Assembly (NCBI RefSeq): GCF_041435495.1 | Contig: NZ_CP108644.1 | Coordinates: 8,417,501-8,481,500 of the forward strand | DNA length: 64,000 nt | Direction: 5' to 3' | Source: Streptomyces sp. NBC_01116 | Lineage (GTDB): Bacteria; Actinomycetota; Actinomycetes; Streptomycetales; Streptomycetaceae | In this document: positions 44,644 to 53,377 of the stretch, piece after piece | Position numbering within the stretch: position 1 is the first letter of the stretch | Layout of the letters: each line of letters opens with the position of its first letter | Notes under the pieces: generated by a model | The model's database searches: none | What the model saw: only the letters and a program-made list of their open reading frames with translations | What the model was told of the DNA's origin: nothing | Translations under genes and position numbers: made by a program

Positions 44644-45189
44644 CTAGACGCGTTCCAGTGCCCGGTGAGGGGGCGGCGGCGGTTCGACCGTGACGGTGTC
44701 GCCGGCGCGGACCGTCCCGCCGGCGCGGACCACGGCCATGACGCCCGACTTGAAGGTGAATTCGCCCGACACGGGGTCCAGGGCGAAGACCTCGCCCAGC
44801 AGCCCCTGGCGGAAGTCGTTGATCTTCGCGCACGGATTGCGCAGCCCGGTCACCTCCAGCACCGCTTCCTCGCCGAGGCGCAGCAGGGTTCCGGTGGGAA
44901 GGCCGAGCAGATCCACTCCCGCGGTGGTGACGTTCTCGCCGAGCTGGCCCGCCGACACGTCGAAGCCCTTGAGCGCGAGCTCCTCGAAGAGCTCCTCGTG
45001 CATCAGGTGGACCTGGCGCAGGTTGGGCAGGTCCGGTTCGTACGTCATGCGGAACTGGTGGCGAATCTTCGTGCCCGCGTGCACGTCCCCCTCCACGCCG
45101 AGTCCGGCGAGCAGGGTGATGAACGGGTGGGTGGGTTTGCTGAACCCGTACCGCTCGTTACGGCTCACCGCGGTGACCCGGCCGCCCAT
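44644..45189 (-). CDS. MOSC-domain protein
   Basis: A 181-residue protein of the molybdenum-cofactor sulfurase C-terminal (MOSC) superfamily, related to YiiM-type proteins. The conserved cysteine is in GLRNPCAKIN; GVEGDVHAG and QLGENVTTAGVDL are other family blocks. GGAGGG lies 5 bases before the ATG. Such proteins handle Moco-linked sulfur or reduce N-hydroxylated compounds. It is downstream of a TetR gene on the same strand (about 70 bases). Confidence 0.88.
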   Translation of the reverse strand: MGGRVTAVSRNERYGFSKPTHPFITLLAGLGVEGDVHAGTKIRHQFRMTYEPDLPNLRQVHLMHEELFEELALKGFDVSAGQLGENVTTAGVDLLGLPTGTLLRLGEEAVLEVTGLRNPCAKINDFRQGLLGEVFALDPVSGEFTFKSGVMAVVRAGGTVRAGDTVTVEPPPPPHRALERV

Positions 45190-45258
45190 GGTGCCCTCCG
45201 TGTGTCGTCGTCCGTCACCGCCCGATCGTACGGGGCCTGTCCGGGGCCCGGGCGCCGG

Positions 45259-45915
45259 TCAGTAGGGCAGGCCCTGCGAGGCGGCTCGCAGAGCGGCCAG
45301 CACGCAGGCCGTGATCTCCTCGCCCGAAGCCTCGGGATCGTCCGCGTACCGCTGGGCGAACTCCTCGGCCGCCGCGCGCAGCGCGCCGTTGAGCGTCGCC
45401 GCGTGCACCTTCGTTCCCAACGCTTCGGCGCTGCCGCCCGATCGCCGGGCCAGCAGTTCCGCGAGGACCGGCAGGGCGTCGTCGTGGGCCTGGAGCCAGA
45501 CCGCCCGGAGCGCGGGGTCGGTGGACGTCATCCGGATCAGGTCGAGGACGGCCGGCGCCGCCGGGGGCAGCGCGCCGCTTCGGCTGGACCGCGTCACGAA
45601 GTCCAGCAGTGTCATCCCGGGCGGCCACGCGGCCAGTTGGGCCACCGCCATCTCAAGCCCCGCCGAGAGCAGGGGGAGGACGCAGCTCTCCTTGGTGGGG
45701 AAGTGGCGCCACAGCGTGCGGGACGAGATGCCCACGGCCCGGGCGATCTGTTCGCCCGTGGTGCCGGTGACGCCCCGAGAGGTGAACAGGCGGACCGCCT
45801 CGCCGGCGATTTCGAGGCGGAGGGCGGCTCTGCGTCGCTGAGCGAGCGACGGCTTGGCGGCGGTCTCCCCGGCGATGAGTCCGCCTTCCGCGGACGGCAA
45901 GTCACGCACCCGCAC
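45259..45915 (-). CDS. TetR-family regulator
   Basis: A TetR repressor, about 218 residues from GTG 45915. The HTH reads TTGEQIARAVGISSRTLWRH. The frame stays open upstream to a GTG at 45996, but that start would lie in the palindrome at 45981-45995, so a downstream GTG (45915 or 45909) is more likely; the exact start is unsure. The palindrome lies between it and the divergent secreted lipase gene, which is therefore the likely target. Confidence 0.8.
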   Translation of the reverse strand: MRVRDLPSAEGGLIAGETAAKPSLAQRRRAALRLEIAGEAVRLFTSRGVTGTTGEQIARAVGISSRTLWRHFPTKESCVLPLLSAGLEMAVAQLAAWPPGMTLLDFVTRSSRSGALPPAAPAVLDLIRMTSTDPALRAVWLQAHDDALPVLAELLARRSGGSAEALGTKVHAATLNGALRAAAEEFAQRYADDPEASGEEITACVLAALRAASQGLPY

Positions 45916-45980
45916 CCCCGGCCTCGGTCCTGTCCCGGCAGCATAGCGACCCACGGAGGAAGTGGCGCATGCAGACGTCT

Positions 45981-45995
45981 TGTCACTGAGTGACA
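45981..45995. promoter_or_regulatory. Operator of the second TetR regulator
   Basis: TGTCACT-G-AGTGACA, a perfect 7-bp inverted repeat with one central base, in the divergent region between the TetR gene and the lipase gene. The sequence is typical of TetR operators in Streptomyces. Confidence 0.68.
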
Positions 45996-46233
45996 CTCAG
46001 ACCTACGCTGCCGAAGGTAACCAGCGAGTAACACGACTGATTCCCAGAGCACTTGGCGTGAACCACCGCATGCGGACGTGCGATCACCCCCGGTCCCACC
46101 CGTCCCGGCCACACCGGATCCCGGTCGACACTCCCACCGGCCGCGTCGGCCGCCCGCGCCACGTTCACGCCCGCGCGGTCCGTCTTCCCGGCCCACCCCG
46201 ACGAACATCCGTACGAGCAACGAGGAGCACACC

Positions 46234-47646
46234 GTGAGCCGCACGAGCACCCGTTCCCGTTCAGCCGCCACCCCCGACCCGGAAACCGCCCTCCCCACAG
46301 GGGCACGCCGCCGTCCCTCGGCCCGCCTGCGCCTCCTGGCCTGCACCGTGGCCGCCGGAACCGCCTGCGCCGGCCTGTCGGCCGTCCCGGCGTCCGCGGC
46401 AAAGGCACCTCCGGTCGTCTCCCGGGGCGTCACCATCCCGGAGTTCTACACGCCCCCAGCCGCACTGCCCGCCGACAACGGCGCGTTGATCCGCAGCGAG
46501 GCCCTTCCCCTCGGGCTGAACATCCCCGGCCTCGACGGCCGCCCGATGCCGGGAACCGCGACCCGCCTCATGTACAGGTCCACCGACTCGGCCGGGATGC
46601 CCGTCGCCGTGACCGGGGCCTACATCGAGCCCTCCGCGACCTGGAGGGGCTCCGGACCGCGCCCCCTGGTCGCGCTCGCCTCCGGCACCATGGGCCAGGG
46701 CGACCAGTGCGCCCCGTCCTTCGCCCTTCAGCACCCGCTGACCCTCAACGGCGACACCGTGTCCGTGGGCTACGAAGCCCTGGCCGTCTACCGGATCCTG
46801 GCCACCGGGGCGGCCGTCGTCGTCACCGACTACGTGGGCCTCGGCGCGACCGACCGCCTGCACACCTACGTCAACCGCGTCGACCAGGGACACGCTCTCC
46901 TGGACGCGGCCCGCGCCGCGCGTTCCGTGCCCGGCGCCTCGGTCACCGCGGTCTCCCGCACGGGCCTGTACGGCTACAGCCAGGGGGGTGGCGCCAGCGC
47001 GGCGGCAGCCGAACTCCAGCCCTCCTACGCCCCCGACGTCCGCCTCGCCGGAACCTACGCCGGCGCGCCCCCGGCCGACCTGACGTCGGTCATGAAGGGC
47101 ATCGACGGCAGTGCGCTCGCCGGTGCGCTGGCCTGGTCGATCAACGGCTTCGCCCAGGCCGACCCCGACCTCCGCGCGGTGGTCGAGGCGAACATCAGCA
47201 CCACCGGGAAGGCCGCCCTGGCGGACGCCTCCACCATGTGCGTCGGAGACGCGCTCCTCGGCCACGGCTTCACCAGGAGCAGTACATGGACCACCAGCGG
47301 AAAGACCATCGGGGAGATCATCGCCGCCGAGCCCCGGGCCAAGGCCGCCCTGGACAGGCAGCGCATCGGAGCGCTCAAACCGTCCGGCCCCGTGCGTCTG
47401 GCCACCGGGGTCCACGACGACATCGTCCCCCACTCCCAGGCGCGTCAACTGGCCGTCGACTGGTGCCGCAAGGGCGGCGACGTCACCTATGACGCCGTCG
47501 TACTGCCGAACCTCGGCGACAAGATCCTCACCAACCATCTCGTGCCACTCCTCACCGACCAGGGCGATGCGATCGGCTGGCTGACCGACCGCCTCTCCGG
47601 CAAACCGTCCACCTCCAACTGCTGGTCCATGCCGGTCCAGCCCTGA
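46234..47646 (+). CDS. Secreted lipase/esterase (LIP family)
   Basis: A 470-residue secreted hydrolase. An Arg-rich N-terminus and a long hydrophobic stretch end in PASAA near residue 56, a long but plausible export signal. The alpha/beta-fold triad can be read as Ser249 in GYSQGG, Asp395 or Asp396 in HDDIV, and His435 in TNHLV, matching the secretory lipase family known from fungi and actinobacteria. GAGGAG lies 7 bases before GTG 46234. Probably controlled by the divergent TetR. Confidence 0.85.
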   Translation: MSRTSTRSRSAATPDPETALPTGARRRPSARLRLLACTVAAGTACAGLSAVPASAAKAPPVVSRGVTIPEFYTPPAALPADNGALIRSEALPLGLNIPGLDGRPMPGTATRLMYRSTDSAGMPVAVTGAYIEPSATWRGSGPRPLVALASGTMGQGDQCAPSFALQHPLTLNGDTVSVGYEALAVYRILATGAAVVVTDYVGLGATDRLHTYVNRVDQGHALLDAARAARSVPGASVTAVSRTGLYGYSQGGGASAAAAELQPSYAPDVRLAGTYAGAPPADLTSVMKGIDGSALAGALAWSINGFAQADPDLRAVVEANISTTGKAALADASTMCVGDALLGHGFTRSSTWTTSGKTIGEIIAAEPRAKAALDRQRIGALKPSGPVRLATGVHDDIVPHSQARQLAVDWCRKGGDVTYDAVVLPNLGDKILTNHLVPLLTDQGDAIGWLTDRLSGKPSTSNCWSMPVQP

Positions 47647-47804
47647 CCCCGGGCTTCGCGCGCACCCGCCCGGTCCGCATCGATCGGCCCCGGGTGCGGC
47701 GAGCCTCGGCCGCGCGGACAGGCGCAGGTGGAGGATGGCCGGGGGCGGCCCCGGCCGGGACCGCCCCCCGACCGCACCGCCCCGTCGCGTGGAGAGGCCC
47801 GGCC

Positions 47805-47903
47805 ATGAAACCGCTCGACGACCAGCTGATCCCCCTGACCGACGGCCGAGGGCCGCGCCGGTACAGGGACGCCCGACACGACGCCGTACCGGTGACGGCG
47901 TGA
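47805..47903 (+). CDS. 32-residue ORF coupled to the methyltransferase gene
   Basis: ATG 47805 is preceded by GAGAGG at 8 bases and opens a 32-codon frame (MKPLDDQLIPLTDGRGPRRY...) whose TGA overlaps the GTG start of the methyltransferase (GTGA). Codon use is G/C-ending. It could be a leader peptide that couples translation, or a small protein. I recognise no family. Confidence 0.45.
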   Translation: MKPLDDQLIPLTDGRGPRRYRDARHDAVPVTA

Positions 47904-48727
47904 ACGCCCCTCCGCCCGGAAGCGCGCCGGGCGAAGGCCGTTACGGCGAGGACTGCTTCCGCCCCGACCGGGCGGGGGAGGAGGAGCGCATCGACTTCGG
48001 CGCCGTCGCCTACGACGACTTCACGATGGCCCGACTGCGCTCCCTCGGAGCCGGCCCGGGATGGCGCTGCCTCGACATCGGCGCCGGAACGGGCACGGTC
48101 TCCCGCCGGCTGCTGGAGGAGGCCGGGGTGGCGAGCGTGCTCGCCGTGGACCGCGACGTACGGTTCCTGAGCGCGCGCCCAGTGCCCGGCCTCCAGGTGC
48201 TCCAGGCCGACATCACCCGCCCCGGGTTCGCGCCCGGCGGCTTCCGGCTCGTTCACGCGCGGTTCGTGCTGATGCATCTGCCCGAGCGGGACCGCCTGAT
48301 CGGACACCTGGCCGAACTCCTCACGCCCGGCGGTGTCCTGGTGCTCAGCGACGCCGTCGACCTGACGAGCGACCGGACGCCGCCCACCCCGTACACCACG
48401 GCCATGCGGGCGATGTGGCAGGGGCTGCGTACCACCATCGGCACCGACGTCTCCTGGGTCCCGTCCTACCCGGACCTCCTGCGCGGGGCGGGGCTCGAAC
48501 AGGTGGCGGCGGAGATCCACGTGCCGCCGCTGGGGCCCGGCACCGCCATCAGCCGCTTCTGGGCCGACACCTGGCAGCGCAGCAGGGAGGCGATGCTCTC
48601 CACCGGCCTGGTCGACGACGCGGCCGTCGACGCGGCGGTGCGGTACCTGGAGAGCGACGCGTGCGCCGCGCTGTCGGCCGGCATGCTCACGGCCTGGGGG
48701 CGGAAGCCCGGGAGGCTCACGGGCTGA
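47900..48727 (+). CDS. Class I SAM-dependent methyltransferase
   Basis: A 275-residue methyltransferase. The SAM-binding loop CLDIGAGTGTVSRRLLEEAG, the acidic strand VLAVDRDVRFL, and the post-motif LTPGGVLVLSDAVD are clear. The GTG overlaps the stop of a 32-residue upstream ORF. The substrate is unknown; small-molecule O- or C-methylation is usual for this type. Confidence 0.86.
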   Translation: MNAPPPGSAPGEGRYGEDCFRPDRAGEEERIDFGAVAYDDFTMARLRSLGAGPGWRCLDIGAGTGTVSRRLLEEAGVASVLAVDRDVRFLSARPVPGLQVLQADITRPGFAPGGFRLVHARFVLMHLPERDRLIGHLAELLTPGGVLVLSDAVDLTSDRTPPTPYTTAMRAMWQGLRTTIGTDVSWVPSYPDLLRGAGLEQVAAEIHVPPLGPGTAISRFWADTWQRSREAMLSTGLVDDAAVDAAVRYLESDACAALSAGMLTAWGRKPGRLTG

Positions 48728-48854
48728 CCGGCACGGGCCACCGGCCGGAATGTATGCGTCGCGTAGCGCCCGAGCGCCCGAAAGGATGAATCGGCCGCCG
48801 AACCCGGCGTGCCCCGAGGGCGGAGGCCGCACTCTGCCGGGAGGGACGGCCGGT

Positions 48855-48877
48855 GCCGCACCCACCGTGGGTGCGGC
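48855..48877 (+). other. 10-bp hairpin just before the channel gene
   Basis: GCCGCACCCA (48855-48864) and TGGGTGCGGC (48868-48877) form a perfect stem with a 3-base loop, ending 21 bases before GTG 48899. It may be a terminator of the methyltransferase transcript or a structure in the channel mRNA leader. Confidence 0.5.
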
Positions 48878-48898
48878 GGCGGGCGAGGGGGAGTGGCA

Positions 48899-50866
48899 GT
48901 GGATTCAGCCAAGGGCCGGCCGCGAGTGCCGTTGCGCGACTGGGCACGCTACCGGTTCGACCGCACGCTGGCCCGTTCCACCGGCACCCTGATGGGCTGG
49001 CTGGTCATCACCTGCCTGGCCGTCGTCGTCCCGGTCAGCCTCCTGCTGGTCTGGACGGACCCCGGATCGCCCGCGTCCCTCTCGGAGCGGCTGATCGCGA
49101 CATGGCGAATCAGCGCCGAGACGCTGCGCCTGGGCGCGGCCACCGGTACGCCACTGCGCCTGCTGCTCTCCGCGGTGCTCGGGCTGGTCGCGCTGCTCTG
49201 CGTCTCGACCCTCGTCGGGGTGATCACGACCGGACTGGCCGAGCGGATGGCGGAGTTGAGCAGGGGACGGTCCACGGTCCTGGAGCAGGGACACGTCCTG
49301 GTGCTCGGCTGGTCGGACCAGGTGACCACCGTGGTGGGCGAACTGGTCGCCGCCCGGACCCCGCGGCGCCCGCGCGCCATCGTGCTGCTCGCCGACCGCG
49401 ACAAGGCCGAGATGGAGGGGGCACTGACCGCGCGGGTCGCCCCGGCCCCCCGCGCCCGGATCATCTGCCGCAGCGGTCCCGCCGGTGACCCGGACGTACT
49501 CGCACTCGTCAGCCCGAGGTCGGCGAGCACCGTGGTGGTGCTGCCGTCGGCGGAACCGACCGCCGACGCCGAGGTGCTGCGCATCCTGCTGGCCCTGCGG
49601 GCGGTCCTCGGCGAGGACACGGACGGGCCGCCGGTGCTCGCCGCGGTCCGGGACGACCGGTACCGGGCCCCGGCCCGGCTGGCCGCCGGCCCCCGCGGCA
49701 CGGTCCTGGAGACCGACACGGTCACGGCCCGGCTGATCGCGCAGTGCGTCGGCCGGGCCGGCCTCTCGCTCGTCCTGCGCGACCTTCTCGACTTCGCGGG
49801 CGACGAGTTCCATCTCGCCGACGCCACCGCTTTCCACCACGGCCCCTTCGGAGCGACCCTGCTCAGCCACCCGCACTCCTGCGTGGTGGGGCTGCTCACC
49901 CCCGAAGGCCGTACGCTGCTGAACCCGCCCGCCGACACCGTCGTCCCGCCGGGAAGCCGCCTGATCGTGCTCGCGCGCGATGACCACAGCACCCGCGTCG
50001 AGGACTGCCGGCACCTCGTCGACGTCTCGGCGATCGTCGCTGCACGACCCGAGCGGGCCGGTCCCTCCCGGCTGCTGCTGCTCGGCTGGAACCGCCGGGC
50101 CCCCCTGGTCCTGGACCAGTTGCGGAGCACGGCCCGCCCCGGCTCCGTCGTGGACGTGGTCGTCGACAGTGCCGTACCCGGACCGAGAGAGCCGGAGGGC
50201 GGGGGCGGAGAAGCGGTCGGGCCGGACGTGCGGTTCCGGTCGGCTCCCCTGTCGCGGCCCGAGAGCCTGCTCGGCCTCGACCTCGATCCGTACGACGCGG
50301 TGGTCGTCCTCGGCCCGGACCGTGGCGACGGCCCCGACCACCCGGACGACTGGACCCTGGTCGCGCTCCTGGCCGTGCGACTGCTGGAACAGCGGACCGG
50401 ACGCGAGACGCGTGTCGTCACCGAGCTCGTCGATGACCGGAACCGCCCCCTGGCGCCCGTGAACAGCGGTTCCGACGTCATCGTCAGCGGGCTGCTGATC
50501 GGTCTTCTCATGGCTCAGATCGCCCAGAACCGGCATCTGGCCCCCGTCTTCGAGGAGTTGTTCTCCGCGGAGGGCAACAACGTCTGTCTGCGGCCGGCCG
50601 GCGCCTACATCCGCCCAGGAGCCGAGGCCGCGTTCGCCGCCGTCGTCGCCGCCGCGCGGGACCGGGGCGAATGCGCGATCGGCTACCGCCGGCACGACGC
50701 CGCCCGCACCGGGCCCGGGGACCACGGCATCCGGCTCAACCCACCGAAGGGCGAGCGGCGCGTCTGGCACGCCGAGGACCAGGTGGTGGTCGTCGCCACG
50801 GCCCACCACCAGCTGCCCACGGTCGCCGCCGGACCGGGCGAATCCGCCGTCCCGGACTCTGCCTAG
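48899..50866 (+). CDS. CASTOR/POLLUX-like ion channel with RCK/TrkA-N domains
   Basis: A 655-residue membrane protein. Two N-terminal membrane helices (about 28-52 and 85-110) flank a short pore region, followed by a first RCK/NAD-binding domain (HVLVLGWSDQ), a second (SRLLLLGWNRRAP) and ligand-type segments. This matches bacterial relatives of the plant CASTOR/POLLUX channels. GGGGGAG lies 5 bases before the GTG. Its TAG stop is part of the left terminal repeat of the MITE-like element that follows. Confidence 0.84.
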   Translation: MDSAKGRPRVPLRDWARYRFDRTLARSTGTLMGWLVITCLAVVVPVSLLLVWTDPGSPASLSERLIATWRISAETLRLGAATGTPLRLLLSAVLGLVALLCVSTLVGVITTGLAERMAELSRGRSTVLEQGHVLVLGWSDQVTTVVGELVAARTPRRPRAIVLLADRDKAEMEGALTARVAPAPRARIICRSGPAGDPDVLALVSPRSASTVVVLPSAEPTADAEVLRILLALRAVLGEDTDGPPVLAAVRDDRYRAPARLAAGPRGTVLETDTVTARLIAQCVGRAGLSLVLRDLLDFAGDEFHLADATAFHHGPFGATLLSHPHSCVVGLLTPEGRTLLNPPADTVVPPGSRLIVLARDDHSTRVEDCRHLVDVSAIVAARPERAGPSRLLLLGWNRRAPLVLDQLRSTARPGSVVDVVVDSAVPGPREPEGGGGEAVGPDVRFRSAPLSRPESLLGLDLDPYDAVVVLGPDRGDGPDHPDDWTLVALLAVRLLEQRTGRETRVVTELVDDRNRPLAPVNSGSDVIVSGLLIGLLMAQIAQNRHLAPVFEELFSAEGNNVCLRPAGAYIRPGAEAAFAAVVAAARDRGECAIGYRRHDAARTGPGDHGIRLNPPKGERRVWHAEDQVVVVATAHHQLPTVAAGPGESAVPDSA

Positions 50867-51042
50867 GCCCTGTCGTCCAACTGCCGCCTGCCCCGCGGTG
50901 CCATGCACGTGCTCTCGCCGCACCGGGCACAGGCCCGAGTACGGTCCCGTACGAGGAGCAGCCCCCGGCACACCGGGAGCACGCACCTGACCTCGCAGGG
51001 CCGCCCTCCGGGCGACGACGGCAGTTCGACGACAGGACCTAG
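50863..51042. mobile_element. MITE-like element, 180 bp, 24-bp terminal inverted repeats
   Basis: The left end (50863-50886) begins CTAGGCCCTGTCGTCCAAC and the right end (51019-51042), read on the other strand, begins CTAGGTCCTGTCGTCGAAC; 22 of 24 positions agree. No transposase is encoded. CTAG at both tips could be a 4-bp target duplication, as made by some IS5-family elements. The stop codons of the channel gene (TAG 50864-50866) and of the phosphotransferase gene (complement of 51039-51041) both fall in the tips. Confidence 0.72.
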
Positions 51043-51857
51043 CCCCAGGTGAGCGGGTCCAGATGGAGGTAGAAGCGCAGGCGCTCCTGATCCGGGGCGA
51101 TGCCGTACCGCTCGGCGAAAGCCGCGTCCGCGACCCGTGCCCGCTCCTCGTCCACCCAGGTCTCGCGCGCATTGGCGAGCAGCAGCGCCAGGTCGGCGTG
51201 ACGGTCGGCCGCTCCGAGGCGGCCCAGGTCGATGAAGCCCGACACCTCCAGGCTCTCCGGATCGAGGATGATGTTGGGCAGACACAGATCTCCGTGGCAG
51301 ACGACCGTGTCGGCGGCCTCCTGATCCCGTCGCCGGGGAACCTCCCCGGTGAGGCGGGCCAGCAGCTCCGCTGGGGGCACGCGTCGCTGCTCCGTCGGGA
51401 GGAACTCGGAATACACGGCGTCCCGGGCCACGACGTCACGTGCGACGTCGACCACGGAGTCCAGCCCCCGGCGGAACGGACACGAGGCCACGGCCACCTC
51501 GTGCAGCCGGCGGACCGCGTCCGCGATGTGCCCCCAGGCAGCCCGAAGATCCTCGGCGCGCACCTGATCAGCGGGTACGCCGGTGACGGCACGGGTGACC
51601 AGGCAGGCGCCCGCGTCACCGGCGTACCAGTCGAGCACCCGGGGACCCGGTACACCCTGGCCGCTCAGCCAGACGATCCGGTCGCGTTCCGCCTCCAGAG
51701 CGGCCGAATCCGCGGTGGGCACGCACTTGGCGTACCGGGTGGCGTCCGCGGCGCGAAAGACGGAGGCACCCGATTCGCCCGCGGCGACGGGCAGCCAGTC
51801 ACCCTCCACGCCGAACAGCACAGGCGAGACCGCCCCCGGCCCGCAGTGATCACTCAT
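51039..51857 (-). CDS. aph(3''): Aminoglycoside 3''-phosphotransferase, APH(3'') type
   Basis: A 272-residue kinase expected to phosphorylate streptomycin at the 3'' hydroxyl. It follows the APH(3'') pattern closely: DWLPVAAGESGASVFR (20-35), the Brenner motif VVCHGDLCLPN with catalytic Asp190, metal-site Asp210 (GFIDLGRLGAADRHADLAL) and the C-terminal LDPLTWG that ends known APH(3'') enzymes. Full-length, all key residues present. The stop codon lies in the end of the MITE-like element. No other streptomycin genes are near, so it may be an orphan resistance gene or have another substrate. Confidence 0.88.
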   Translation of the reverse strand: MSDHCGPGAVSPVLFGVEGDWLPVAAGESGASVFRAADATRYAKCVPTADSAALEAERDRIVWLSGQGVPGPRVLDWYAGDAGACLVTRAVTGVPADQVRAEDLRAAWGHIADAVRRLHEVAVASCPFRRGLDSVVDVARDVVARDAVYSEFLPTEQRRVPPAELLARLTGEVPRRRDQEAADTVVCHGDLCLPNIILDPESLEVSGFIDLGRLGAADRHADLALLLANARETWVDEERARVADAAFAERYGIAPDQERLRFYLHLDPLTWG

Positions 51858-51973
51858 GACGGAGACTCTAGCCAGACCGGCGTACCGGCCCGGCCCGGAG
51901 CCACCCGAACCGGACTCCGTGCGACAGGCTCGTTTATGCTCCCGCTGGGGGCTGACCGGAAGGCAAGCTGAAC

Positions 51974-52600
51974 ATGACTGGGCAACGCGACCGTTGGGCG
52001 GAACTGACCGGTGGACAGGCTGGGGAGGAGTACGCCCAGCGGTTCGCACGGCTCGCCGAGTCGGGACACGACATCCACGGCGAGGCATCCTTCTGCGCCG
52101 CGCTGCTGAAACCGGCCGCCCGTGTGCTCGACGCGGGCTGCGGTACCGGCCGGATCGCGATCCGTCTCGCCGAACTGGGCCACCACTGCACGGGCGTGGA
52201 CGTCGACTCCTCGATGCTCGCCGTCGCCCGCCGCGAAGCACCCGCACAGGACTGGCTCCTCGGCGACCTGGCCCGGCTGGACGCCCTCGGCCTGGATCCC
52301 GACTTCGACCTGGTGCTCGCCGCCGGAAACGTCATCCCCCTGCTGGCCCCCGGCACCGGAGAGGCCGTCGTCCGACACCTGGCCGCCGCCCTGCGACCCG
52401 GCGGCCTGCTGGTCACCGGCATGGGACTGGACGCGGCACACCTGCCGCTCGACGAAGCGCCGGTGACCATCACCGAGTTCGACCAGTGGTGCTCCAGGGC
52501 CGGACTGACCCTCCGGCAGCGCTACGCGACCTGGAGCGGCGACCCTTACGACGACGACGGCGGCTACGCGGTCAGTGTGCACACCCGCCCCGCCGCGTGA
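51974..52600 (+). CDS. Class I SAM-dependent methyltransferase
   Basis: A 208-residue methyltransferase with SAM loop VLDAGCGTGRIAIRLAELGH, acidic strand CTGVDVDSSML and LRPGGLLVTG. GGAAGG lies about 10 bases before the ATG. Divergent from the phosphotransferase gene (116 bases). Small-molecule substrate unknown. Confidence 0.86.
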   Translation: MTGQRDRWAELTGGQAGEEYAQRFARLAESGHDIHGEASFCAALLKPAARVLDAGCGTGRIAIRLAELGHHCTGVDVDSSMLAVARREAPAQDWLLGDLARLDALGLDPDFDLVLAAGNVIPLLAPGTGEAVVRHLAAALRPGGLLVTGMGLDAAHLPLDEAPVTITEFDQWCSRAGLTLRQRYATWSGDPYDDDGGYAVSVHTRPAA

Positions 52601-52693
52601 ACCCGCGGTCTCTCCGGGAGTCCGCTCCCGCCACTCGCTCACCGAAAGCCCCCGTTCGCGATCCTTCCTGTACCAGGACCTGGAGATACCGGC

Positions 52694-53377
52694 ATGCCAC
52701 GCGTCGTCCTCGTCGAAGATGATCCGTCCGTACGCGACGGGGTCGAGATGGGCCTGCGCCGCCGCGGGCACGAGGTCCTCGCCACCGCGACCGGTGAGGC
52801 CGGCCTGGAGGCGCTGGAGGTGTTCCGCCCCGACCTCCTGCTGCTCGATCTGATGCTGCCCGTGATGGACGGCGTCGAGGTGTGCCGCCGCGTACGCGCG
52901 AACAGCCAGCTGCCGATCATCATGCTCACCGCGCGCGGCGATGACGTGGACATCGTCGTCGGCCTGGAGGCCGGTGCGGACGACTACGTCGTCAAGCCCG
53001 CCCGCACCGAGGTCATCGAGGCCCGCATCCGTGCCGTCCTGCGCCGCATCGAAGCCCCGGTCGGTGTGCGGCCCGCCGTCGAACACCACGGCGACCTGGA
53101 CATCGACCGTGCCGGTCACACCGTCGTGAAGTCGGGCGAGCCGGTCGCGCTCGCACCCTCCGAGCTGAAGCTGTTGCTGTTCCTGTCCGCGGCGCCGGGA
53201 AAGGTCTTCAGCCGGCAGCGCCTCCTGGAAGAGGTCTGGGACCACAGCTACCACAGCGATGTGCGCCTGGTGGACGCCTGCGTGCGCCGACTCCGCATCA
53301 AGATCGAGGACCTGTCCGACAGCCCTCGGTACATCCAGACCCAGCGGGGATTCGGCTACCGCTTCGGCCCGCTGTGA
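52694..53377 (+). CDS. OmpR/PhoB-family response regulator
   Basis: A 227-residue response regulator with Asp52 as phospho-acceptor and Lys101; the usual KPF after the lysine is KPARTEV here, an unusual swap in the output face. The winged helix ends IQTQRGFGYRF. It overlaps the kinase gene by four bases (GTGA). Resembles CseB-like regulators, but identity is not certain. Confidence 0.9.
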   Translation: MPRVVLVEDDPSVRDGVEMGLRRRGHEVLATATGEAGLEALEVFRPDLLLLDLMLPVMDGVEVCRRVRANSQLPIIMLTARGDDVDIVVGLEAGADDYVVKPARTEVIEARIRAVLRRIEAPVGVRPAVEHHGDLDIDRAGHTVVKSGEPVALAPSELKLLLFLSAAPGKVFSRQRLLEEVWDHSYHSDVRLVDACVRRLRIKIEDLSDSPRYIQTQRGFGYRFGPL

